In this document: piece after piece, positions 1 to 5,318 of the stretch
Numbering within the stretch: the stretch's first letter is position 1
Layout: each line of letters opens with the position of its first letter
NCBI GenBank assembly: GCA_050305935.1
Contig: JBNLGG010000116.1
Location: 1 to 7,740, forward strand
Origin: CAJXNP01 sp050305935
GTDB taxonomy: Bacteria; Bacteroidota; Bacteroidia; Cytophagales; Cyclobacteriaceae
Direction of reading: 5' to 3'
Length of the DNA: 7,740 nucleotides
The notes under the pieces: generated by a model
The model's database searches: none
What the model was told of the DNA's origin: nothing
Seen by the model: only the letters and a program-made list of their open reading frames with translations
Translations under genes and position numbers: made by a program

Positions 1-410
1 TCAATAAGTCAACAGGAGCAAAACAAATAATTATTGGCTCATTCCTCAATTTTTCTTCTGTAGTGAAGTATTTGAAAATGCAGCCGAATGACATACTGAT
101 CCACTGCGCCGGCTGGAAAGGAAAGATCAACATGGAAGATTCACTTTTTGCAGGAGCGGTGGCGGATGAGTTGGCGGATTTTTGTGATTTCAAAAGCGAT
201 GCGGTGGCCGTAGCCCAGTCGCTTTACCTTCAAAGCAAAGGGGACTTTTTAGGCTTTATGAAAAACAGCTCCCATGTCCGGAGGCTGCAAAAACTTGGAT
301 TGGAAAAGGATATTGAGTTTTGCCTTCAAATGAACAAATATAATGTCGTTCCCGTTCTGAAGGGAGATCATATTGTTAAGATGACGTTAGAGGATATGCT
401 GGGGAAATAG
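1..410 (+). CDS. comB: 2-phosphosulfolactate phosphatase (ComB family), 5'-truncated
   Basis: This is the C-terminal part of a ComB-like phosphatase. The reading frame is open from base 3 to the TAG at 408-410 and continues left of the window, so a GTG at 63 is internal rather than a start. ComB is a Mg2+-dependent enzyme that removes phosphate from 2-phosphosulfolactate to give sulfolactate; in methanogens this is a step in coenzyme M synthesis, and in bacteria the role is less clear. Recognition rests on the opening NKSTGAKQIIIGSF stretch, the CAGWKGKINMEDSLFAGAV block and the SSHVRRLQKLGLEKDIEFC block near the C-terminus, all of which I recognise as family-typical. The gene ends 2 bp from the stop codon of the convergent MazG-like gene, with no terminator between them. 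The substrate in this organism is inferred from family membership only. Confidence 0.85.
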   Translation, partial: NKSTGAKQIIIGSFLNFSSVVKYLKMQPNDILIHCAGWKGKINMEDSLFAGAVADELADFCDFKSDAVAVAQSLYLQSKGDFLGFMKNSSHVRRLQKLGLEKDIEFCLQMNKYNVVPVLKGDHIVKMTLEDMLGK

Positions 411-412
411 TG

Positions 413-736
413 TCACAACTTCTCATTATCCCTATGCCGCTGGTGGTCCCTCTGGGTTTTCTTCTCCAGGTTTTTCTCAAAGGCTTGGGTGAGGTCAACC
501 CCTGTCTGGTTGGCGAGGCAAAGTAATACCCAGAGTACGTCGGCCATTTCGTCTCCCAAATCCCTGTTTTTGTCGCTTTCCTTAAAGGATTGTTCCCCGT
601 ATTTCCTGGCTATGATCCGGGCGAGTTCGCCCACCTCTTCCGTCAGGATCGCCATGTTGGTCAATTCATTGAAATACCTGACTCCGTATTCCCTGATCCA
701 ATCGTCTACTTTTTTTTGAGCTTCTTTTATTTCCAT
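413..736 (-). CDS. MazG-like nucleotide pyrophosphohydrolase
   Basis: This 107-residue, all-helical protein is a cytosolic house-cleaning enzyme that would hydrolyse a nucleoside triphosphate to the monophosphate plus pyrophosphate. The metal-binding signature EExxE...ExxD is visible as E33-E34-x-x-E37 and E63-x-x-D66, inside LTEEVGELAR and LGDEMADVLWVL. The length fits a single-domain MazG-like or dCTPase-like member rather than two-domain MazG. The exact nucleotide (dCTP, a damaged dNTP or other) cannot be read from the sequence. The ATG at 734-736 is the only sensible start and has no Shine-Dalgarno, as is usual in Bacteroidetes. The gene lies 98 bp downstream of the aminotransferase on the same strand, with a 15-bp inverted repeat between them. 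It could be read through from that gene or use a weak local promoter (TTTG-N21-TAGTTTCA, about 753-786). Confidence 0.88.
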   Translation of the reverse strand: MEIKEAQKKVDDWIREYGVRYFNELTNMAILTEEVGELARIIARKYGEQSFKESDKNRDLGDEMADVLWVLLCLANQTGVDLTQAFEKNLEKKTQRDHQRHRDNEKL

Positions 737-759
737 AACAAAATCTGTTCAGTGAAACT

Positions 760-823
760 ATTCATGCCATCACTTGTCAATCAAAAAGCCAAGCAGGTTT
801 TTCCTTTTAGTGATGGCATGAAT
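760..823. repeat. 64-bp inverted-repeat element (copy 1)
   Basis: A perfect 15-bp inverted repeat, ATTCATGCCATCACT at 760-774 and AGTGATGGCATGAAT at 809-823, encloses a 34-nt loop. The loop can form a weaker inner hairpin (AAAAA at 783-787 with TTTTT at 798-802, then CC with GG). Seven Ts follow the right arm on the + strand (823-829), but no + strand gene ends nearby, so a terminator role is doubtful. The element lies between the aminotransferase stop and the MazG-like start. A related element occurs at 7462-7527. It may be a mobile palindromic repeat or an mRNA-processing hairpin; the sequence does not decide. Confidence 0.8.
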
Positions 824-834
824 TTTTTTCAAGG

Positions 835-2070
835 TTAAACTTGATAAACTTTGTTTTTAGAATTTAGAAAAGCAATAGCTTTTGAAATAATTTGAATTCC
901 CTGATCGATTTCTTCCGGCGATGATTTTGAAAAGTTTAGACGGAAGGTATTCTTTCCATGGCCGTTTAGATGGAAAACCTCGCCCGGTACAAAAACCACC
1001 CCGGAATCCATGCAGAGTTGCACCAGTTTAAATGCGGGGATATGCTCCGGCAATTCACCCCATAAAAACATGCCACCCTGCGGATCAGTAAAGCGCACAT
1101 CAGCCGGGAGATATTTCAAGATCGCCTGTTGCATGTATTCTTTTCGTTCGTGATAGCACTTCCTGATGGCCTTGAGATGACTTTCGTAATCATTTTCAAT
1201 AAGAAATTCATAAGCCATCATTTGCGAAATATTGTTGGTGTGGAGGTCGCTTGCCTGCTTGGCGATGATCAGTTTGTCTATAATCTCTCGAGAGGCAATG
1301 ATCCAACCGAGCCGCATGCCCGGTGAAAGCGTCTTCGAAAAAGATCCCAGCAAAATGCCATTGTCACCCATATATTTTTTCAGCGGTGGCGTTTCGTAGT
1401 CTTCCTCGAAATACAATTCACCATAAGGATCATCCTCCACTACCAGTAAGTTTTGTTGCAAAGCGATCTTCGCCAGGTTCTTTTTGTTTTCATGAGAATA
1501 GCTGATGCCAGAAGGGTTTTGAAAATTAGGCACCATGTGCATGAGTTTTACCGGATGGTACTCAAGGGTATCCTGAAGAATTTCCAGGTCCACACCTTCA
1601 GGTTTTAATGGAACCGGTATAAGCTCCGGCTCAAAGCATTGAAGGGACTGGATAACTCCCAGGTAGCCAGGCTGCTCGATGATTACCTTGTCCTTCTTTT
1701 CAATAAAGACTTTACCGAGTAGGTCAAAAGCCTGCTGGGATCCGTTGGTCAGGATCATTTCATCCATCGGGATTTCCAGGCCCCACTTTTTCTTGTATCG
1801 ATCGGCAATCCATTTTTTTAAAGGGTGAAAGCCGTCCGAATTGGCATATTGAAACATCCTGCTTCCATATTTTTTCAGGGCGGTGTCAAATGCCTTTGAT
1901 AGTCCTTCCGCAGGAATGAGCTTTTCATCGGGAAGGCCACCGGCAAATGAAATTTGCTTCCCGTTGCCCGTATGGTTGAGCATCTCACGGATAAATGATT
2001 TTGGAACATTTTTAATTCGCCCTGCAAAGAGGTTGTCCGGGCGAAAATTTGGCTTTTGAACTGTTTTCAT
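835..2070 (-). CDS. PLP-dependent class I/II aminotransferase (LysN/2-aminoadipate-type, multi-substrate)
   Basis: This 411-residue cytosolic fold-type I aminotransferase exchanges amino groups between an amino acid and a 2-oxo acid. The catalytic Schiff-base lysine is K246 in GSFSKTLSPGMRLGW. Other visible cofactor contacts are N185 in PNFQNPSG, D213 and Y216 in VEDDPYGELY, and R253; R377 in TFRLNF should bind the substrate carboxylate. The sequence resembles the LysN / aromatic / 2-aminoadipate aminotransferase group, the same fold as the C-terminal half of MocR regulators, but no N-terminal HTH domain is present. Substrate cannot be assigned from sequence alone. The upstream Ile/Val-rich leader peptides suggest a branched-chain amino acid, isoleucine or valine, as substrate or product. 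The start is the ATG at 2068-2070, 48 nt after the second leader terminator. Expression is probably set by the tandem attenuator at 2118-2442. Confidence 0.92.
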   Translation of the reverse strand: MKTVQKPNFRPDNLFAGRIKNVPKSFIREMLNHTGNGKQISFAGGLPDEKLIPAEGLSKAFDTALKKYGSRMFQYANSDGFHPLKKWIADRYKKKWGLEIPMDEMILTNGSQQAFDLLGKVFIEKKDKVIIEQPGYLGVIQSLQCFEPELIPVPLKPEGVDLEILQDTLEYHPVKLMHMVPNFQNPSGISYSHENKKNLAKIALQQNLLVVEDDPYGELYFEEDYETPPLKKYMGDNGILLGSFSKTLSPGMRLGWIIASREIIDKLIIAKQASDLHTNNISQMMAYEFLIENDYESHLKAIRKCYHERKEYMQQAILKYLPADVRFTDPQGGMFLWGELPEHIPAFKLVQLCMDSGVVFVPGEVFHLNGHGKNTFRLNFSKSSPEEIDQGIQIISKAIAFLNSKNKVYQV

Positions 2071-2117
2071 GAGAATTATTATTTAGGTTTTTACAATTGA
2101 TTTTTGCGTGAGGTCAT

Positions 2118-2152
2118 AAAAAAAGCCCTTCTCAATTCGGATGAGAAGGGCT
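2118..2152 (-). terminator. Intrinsic terminator of attenuator unit 2
   Basis: Read on the minus strand, an 11-bp perfect stem (AGCCCTTCTCA, 2152-2142, with TGAGAAGGGCT, 2134-2124) closes a 7-nt loop and is followed by six or seven U residues (2124-2118). It is preceded by AAAAAG. It lies between leader peptide 2 and the aminotransferase start, so it can only act as a premature terminator. The 5' side and loop (CTCATCC, 2145-2139) are exactly complementary to GGATGAG (2181-2175) at the last codons of leader 2. This gives a competing antiterminator. Confidence 0.9.
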
Positions 2153-2175
2153 CTTTTTGGCGAAAAAGATCATAC

Positions 2176-2241
2176 TCATCCATAATCCCGATGTGCGACC
2201 GCGATGGCAATGGAAATAATGATGATGTATATCTTCTTCAT
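2176..2241 (-). CDS. Leader peptide 2, isoleucine-rich (21 aa)
   Basis: The ORF runs from ATG at 2241 to TGA at 2178-2176 on the minus strand and encodes 21 residues. It begins MKKIYIIIISIAIAVAH and ends with Arg-Asp-Tyr-Gly. Seven residues are isoleucine (4, 6-9, 11, 13), one is valine and none is leucine. The stop lies 24 nt before the stem of an intrinsic terminator, and the final Gly-stop codons lie within the segment complementary to that terminator. This is the layout of a translational sensor in transcription attenuation, in which low charged tRNA-Ile stalls the ribosome and frees the antiterminator. The AIAVA and VAH peptide segments recur in leader 1 with different codons, which supports translation. 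The alternative of a small hydrophobic type I toxin is less likely given the terminator and the downstream biosynthetic-type gene. Confidence 0.78.
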   Translation of the reverse strand: MKKIYIIIISIAIAVAHRDYG

Positions 2242-2259
2242 TTTAGATTTTTATATCAC

Positions 2260-2288
2260 AAAAAAAGCCCGCTTTGTGGGCGGGCTTT
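2260..2288 (-). terminator. Intrinsic terminator of attenuator unit 1
   Basis: On the minus strand, AAAGCCCGC (2288-2280) faces GCGGGCT (2272-2266) with two further A-U pairs (2264-2265 with 2288-2287). The loop is 7 nt and the stem is followed by seven Us (2266-2260). The stem is very GC-rich and lies between the two leader peptides. CCGCCC in its 5' part (2283-2278) pairs exactly with GGGCGG (2332-2327) in the codons just before the stop of leader 1, a possible antiterminator. Confidence 0.9.
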
Positions 2289-2320
2289 AATTTTTTGAGT
2301 TCTGGTTAAAAACAAAAAAA

Positions 2321-2395
2321 TCAATACCGCCCCTGATGAGCAACTGTAATGGCTGCTACTGCAATGGCGACGATATTGTTTTTAATCATAAACAT
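2321..2395 (-). CDS. Leader peptide 1, Ile/Val/Ala-rich (24 aa)
   Basis: The ORF runs from ATG at 2395 to TGA at 2323-2321 on the minus strand and encodes 24 residues; an in-frame ATG at 2389 would give 22. The core is NNIVAIAVAAITVAH followed by Gln-Gly-Arg-Tyr. It has four Ile, three Val, five Ala and no Leu. The stop codon is followed after 32 nt by a strong intrinsic terminator whose 5' arm pairs with GGGGCGG at leader codons 21-23. It is the first of two similar leader/terminator units upstream of the aminotransferase. The start has no Shine-Dalgarno; the predicted 5' untranslated region is short (about 10 nt). I infer it to be a cis-acting regulatory peptide sensing Ile, possibly also Val. 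Confidence 0.75.
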   Translation of the reverse strand: MFMIKNNIVAIAVAAITVAHQGRY

Positions 2396-2411
2396 TTCGG
2401 AAAAACTGCTG

Positions 2412-2442
2412 CGAATATATGTAAACTTTTGGCGAATGCAAG
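2412..2442 (-). promoter_or_regulatory. Candidate Bacteroidetes-type promoter for the leader/aminotransferase transcript
   Basis: On the minus strand, CTTG (2442-2439) is followed by exactly 19 nt and then TATATTCG (2419-2412). This matches the Bacteroidetes consensus TTTG-N19-21-TAnnTTTG at most positions. Transcription would begin near 2405, just upstream of leader 1. It sits 12-42 nt past the dtd stop codon toward the leaders, so the aminotransferase need not depend on readthrough from dtd. Confidence 0.5.
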
Positions 2443-2454
2443 AATTACAAAATT

Positions 2455-2907
2455 TTATTTTTTGTCTTTGGTGTCAATGATGATCGTGACCGGTCCGTCA
2501 TTGACAAGAGAGACCTGCATCATAGCTCCAAATTCGCCTGTCTGGATTTTTTTATCGAGGTCAGATTCGATTTTCCGGATGAATTGTTCGTAGAGAGGAA
2601 TGGCTGTTTCCGGTCGGGCAGCTTTGATGTAGCTGGGCCGGTTTCCTTTTTTGGTGCTGGCATGTAGCGTAAACTGGCTCACCAGGAGAATATTTCCATC
2701 CACGTCGATCAGGCTTTTATTCATCACACCATCTTCGTCGTCAAATATCCTGAGGTTTATTATTTTTCGGCTAAGCCAATCGACATCCTCGTGCTGATCG
2801 GATTCTTCAATTCCCAGCAAAATCATGAGTCCGCCTTGAATTTCACCTTTGGTTTGGCTTTCTATCTTTACTCTGGCTTCTGTGACCCTTTGTATTACCG
2901 CGATCAT
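2455..2907 (-). CDS. dtd: D-aminoacyl-tRNA deacylase
   Basis: Dtd removes D-amino acids (and glycine mischarged on tRNA-Ala) from tRNA in the cytosol, protecting translation. At 150 residues the protein has the usual family length. Both signature motifs are intact: SQFTLHASTKKGNRPSY (residues 77-93, normally SQFTL...KGNRPS) and NDGPVT (136-141), whose Gly138-Pro139 forms the cis-Gly-Pro that rejects L-amino acids. The N-terminus MIAVIQRV is also typical. The ATG follows the TAA of the upstream SDR gene with no gap (TAAATG), so the two are probably cotranscribed and translationally coupled. The gene ends just before the promoter candidate for the aminotransferase leader, and no terminator hairpin is seen directly after it. 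Confidence 0.95.
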   Translation of the reverse strand: MIAVIQRVTEARVKIESQTKGEIQGGLMILLGIEESDQHEDVDWLSRKIINLRIFDDEDGVMNKSLIDVDGNILLVSQFTLHASTKKGNRPSYIKAARPETAIPLYEQFIRKIESDLDKKIQTGEFGAMMQVSLVNDGPVTIIIDTKDKK

Positions 2908-3594
2908 TTATCTGATGTTTTTTTTATGCGCAATATCATAAATTTCATCGGATTGGATGATGTTGATCCCATTGTTTTCGGAATACAGGGTAGTTGCCAT
3001 GGCGCGGGCTACATCGGCTGCTTTAATACCGCGGTATTTTTTAAATTTCCCCATCATTAGGGGGTTGATAATTTTTGTGAGAGCCATTCCTGCTTGTTCG
3101 GTGAGTCGCGTTTCCTGCCGCTCACCGATGAGTAGAGATGGCCGGAAGATGTTGAGCGCATCAAAATGCAGAAACTTCAATGCCTCCTCTGTTTCCCCTT
3201 TGACTTTATTGTAAAAAAAGAGCGATTTAGGGTGAGCTCCTATAGCGGTGATGATGTTGAACTGAGGCACGAGGTTGTCTCGGGCGGCTTTGGCAATTTC
3301 CAGGGGGTATAGATAATCCACCCGTTTAAAATTATTCTTCGACCGGGCTTTTTTGATGGTTGTTCCAAGGCAGCAAAACACGGCATCACCTTTGATCATG
3401 TGTTCATATTCATGTATCCTATCAAAGTCAATTACCTGCTCGTCCAGTTTGGGATGAGATCCTTTAGTGCGGGTTCTGACGAGCGATATTACCTTGTTTA
3501 TCCGCTGGTCATTTAATAGAAGATTTAGCAGCGTTCGTCCGACCAGACCGGTGCCACCGGCCACGACCACGTTTCGTTCCTCGTTTAATTTCAT
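2908..3594 (-). CDS. NAD(P)-binding SDR-like protein, HTATIP2/TIP30 or YbjT type
   Basis: This Rossmann-fold protein of the atypical short-chain dehydrogenase group has the nucleotide-binding loop GGTGLVG near its N-terminus, then CCLGTT, and a YNKVK motif matching the YxxxK of SDR enzymes. It resembles HTATIP2/TIP30-like and YbjT-like proteins, whose substrates are mostly unknown; an oxidoreductase or a redox/nucleotide-sensing role is inferred. Two starts are possible: ATG at 3645 (245 aa) and ATG at 3594 (228 aa). I prefer 3594, because MKLNEERNVVVAGGTG begins a normal Rossmann strand and because a promoter candidate (TAATTTTA, 3662-3655) would start transcription at about 3648, leaving no leader for the longer form. 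The first 17 codons of the longer form also look like a copied piece of the dtd start. Its stop abuts the dtd ATG. Confidence 0.8.
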   Translation of the reverse strand: MKLNEERNVVVAGGTGLVGRTLLNLLLNDQRINKVISLVRTRTKGSHPKLDEQVIDFDRIHEYEHMIKGDAVFCCLGTTIKKARSKNNFKRVDYLYPLEIAKAARDNLVPQFNIITAIGAHPKSLFFYNKVKGETEEALKFLHFDALNIFRPSLLIGERQETRLTEQAGMALTKIINPLMMGKFKKYRGIKAADVARAMATTLYSENNGINIIQSDEIYDIAHKKNIR

Positions 3595-3654
3595 ATTGTG
3601 TTGGTTGGATGTTGAAAAAACCGGAGGTGTGACCACCGCGATCATTTCAATTCA

Positions 3655-3685
3655 TAAAATTAATAAGAAAATCTGCTTTTGTCAG
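3655..3685 (-). promoter_or_regulatory. Weak candidate promoter for the SDR-dtd operon
   Basis: On the minus strand, TAATTTTA (3662-3655) matches TAnnTTTG at seven of eight positions, and CTG lies 20 nt upstream at the -33 position. Transcription from it would start near 3648, which favours translation of the SDR protein from ATG 3594. The match is modest in an AT-rich region. Confidence 0.3.
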
Positions 3686-3731
3686 GTTTTTAATGATTCA
3701 GTCGAGGGAATTCGCCTTTAAATAAGCAACT

Positions 3732-3878
3732 TCGTCATTCCGGAATTTTTCCTCTTATATTTTTAAGAAGAGGAAAAATATCCGGAATCTATCCTGGGCT
3801 ATTTCATAGATTCCAGACAAATTTTGTTCTTTAAAAAAATAGAACAATCCCGCATAGCTATCGGGACTGGAATGACGA
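3732..3878. mobile_element. Multi-hairpin MITE-like palindromic element
   Basis: The outer 10-bp terminal inverted repeats TCGTCATTCC (3732-3741) and GGAATGACGA (3869-3878) enclose at least four nested palindromes. These are CCGGAATTTTTCCTCTT (3740) with its complement ending at 3785 and one bulged A; GGAATCTAT (3784-3792) with ATAGATTCC (3806-3814); TTGTTCT (3824-3830) with AGAACAA (3841-3847); and TCCCG (3848-3852) with CGGGA (3862-3866) around an ATAGCTAT palindrome. There is no coding capacity for a transposase. Such structured intergenic units are usually dispersed in many copies. The right end lies 3 bp before the ATG of the nuclease gene, so the element forms its upstream region. Confidence 0.72.
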
Positions 3879-3881
3879 TAA

Positions 3882-5318
3882 ATGCCTTGGTTCAATGCGC
3901 CGGTAAGCCAACCTTTTCGTAAATTACTTTTTAAAAAAAAGGATTTGTTATTTGCTGTTGTTGATATCGAGACGACCGGTGGGAGTGCACAGAATGATCG
4001 CATCATTGATTTTGCGGCTTTTATTACCGATGGCAAGGAAATCCTCGACAGCTTCAGTACCCTGATCAATCCTGAGCGCCCCATTCCGGGATTTATTACC
4101 GCTTTGACGGGCATCGATAACAAGATGGTGGAGGATGCACCGGTGTTCGCGGAAGTGGCCTCCCAAATTGATCTTTTTACCAAAGACAAAATCTTCGTGG
4201 CCCACAGTGTCAATTTTGACTTTTCCTTCGTGAAAAATGAATTCAAAATTCTGGGCCACCGGTATGAGCGTAAGAAACTTTGCACTGTAAGGTTGAGCCG
4301 GAAAATCTTTCCCGGCTACCGGTCTTATAGTTTAGGAAAATTGTGTGGCGACCTGGGTATCCCGATAAATGATCGACATCGTGCCCATGGGGATGCCGAG
4401 GCGACGGCAGTGTTATTGAATATGCTGTGGGAACATGATCAGCAGGACGCATTTGAAAAATCCTTGAAGCAGTCTTCCAACGAAATGAAGCTCCCACCCA
4501 ACGTCGAAAAACAGCAATTTGAAAAGCTGCCGGGAACAGCCGGGGTGTACTATTTTTTCGACCAAAAGGGGAAAATCATTTACATTGGCAAAGCAAAAAA
4601 CCTGTACCAGAGGGTTTCTTCCCATTTCACGGTTTCGGGGAGCCTGGGTGAGAAAGACAATTTTGTCAACAAGGTGTTTGATATTGATTTTGTAGAGACC
4701 GGTAATGAAATGATTGCCCTGCTGCTCGAATCCCATGAAATTAAAAAGCATTGGCCGGAGTATAATCGGAGCCAAAAAACACCCACATTTTCTTATGGCA
4801 TCTACGAATATGTGGATAACCGGGGATATAAAAGGTTTACCTTGGCAAAAACGAGAAAAGGCCTGTCGGCCGTAAGGAAATTTGCATCGATGAGCGAAGG
4901 AAAAAAATGGCTGTACGAAAAAGTGGAACGATACATTCTCTGCCCGAAATTATGTGGATTGCAACCTGCCAAAGAAGGCTGCTTTAATCACAGTATAGGA
5001 AAATGCGGTGGAGCCTGCGTAGGAAAGGAAGCGGCCGATGAGTATAATAAAAAGGTGACGCTGGCTTTTAACGAACATGCCGAACAGTTGGAAAGCTACG
5101 CCATTCTGGGCAACGGGAGGAATTTCGGGGAAAAGTCGGTAGTGCTCATAGAAAATGGGATCTATCAGGGCTTTGGGTACATTGACGAGCAGGATGCCAT
5201 CGAAAACAGGGAGCAGATAAAAGAACGGATCGAATTTCAGCGCGAAACTCCCGAAATAAAAAGCATCATTAGTTCATTCATGGGAGGGAAAGACGGCTAT
5301 AGGATATTAGAGGTGTAA
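3882..5318 (+). CDS. DnaQ-like 3'-5' exonuclease fused to UvrC/Cho-like GIY-YIG nuclease with Cys cluster
   Basis: This 478-residue protein joins two nucleases, probably for DNA repair. Residues about 22-190 are a DEDDh exonuclease: D28 and E30 in VVDIETTGG, D113 in HSVNFDF, and H166 with D171 in HRAHGDAEAT, most like the PolC/epsilon type. Residues about 215-300 are a GIY-YIG domain as in UvrC: GVYYF (221-225), YIGKAKNLYQR (234-244), E283 in LLESHEIKKHWPEYN. A cysteine cluster follows (C354, C358, C367, C375, C379), spaced like the UvrC cluster that is reported to bind 4Fe-4S. The UvrC RNase H-like 5' nuclease and HhH domains are absent, so it resembles Cho fused to an exonuclease. The first about 20 residues look non-conserved. 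ATG 3882 is the only upstream ATG (an in-frame TAA precedes it), but a TTG near residue 22 is possible. The stop overlaps the convergent PHP gene by 12 bp. Confidence 0.9.
   Translation: MPWFNAPVSQPFRKLLFKKKDLLFAVVDIETTGGSAQNDRIIDFAAFITDGKEILDSFSTLINPERPIPGFITALTGIDNKMVEDAPVFAEVASQIDLFTKDKIFVAHSVNFDFSFVKNEFKILGHRYERKKLCTVRLSRKIFPGYRSYSLGKLCGDLGIPINDRHRAHGDAEATAVLLNMLWEHDQQDAFEKSLKQSSNEMKLPPNVEKQQFEKLPGTAGVYYFFDQKGKIIYIGKAKNLYQRVSSHFTVSGSLGEKDNFVNKVFDIDFVETGNEMIALLLESHEIKKHWPEYNRSQKTPTFSYGIYEYVDNRGYKRFTLAKTRKGLSAVRKFASMSEGKKWLYEKVERYILCPKLCGLQPAKEGCFNHSIGKCGGACVGKEAADEYNKKVTLAFNEHAEQLESYAILGNGRNFGEKSVVLIENGIYQGFGYIDEQDAIENREQIKERIEFQRETPEIKSIISSFMGGKDGYRILEV

Noticed and set aside
760..829. 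Rho-independent terminator on the + strand (15-bp stem followed by seven Ts).
   Set aside because: The loop is 34 nt, no + strand gene ends within 300 bp, and a sister element at 7462-7527 has no T-run after its arm, so the T-run is probably incidental.
2176..2241. Leader 2 as a small hydrophobic toxin of a type I toxin-antitoxin pair.
   Set aside because: No antisense promoter or antitoxin RNA signal is seen, and the terminator, antiterminator complement and second similar unit fit attenuation better.
2104..2298. 64-codon open frame on the + strand.
   Set aside because: It is antisense to leader 2 and runs through both terminator hairpins; its peptide shows no family resemblance and the minus-strand reading explains the sequence better.
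3755..4285. 176-codon open frame on the minus strand opposite the exonuclease domain.
   Set aside because: The + strand frame has intact catalytic motifs there; the opposite frame begins inside the gene, runs into the palindromic element and looks like a shadow.
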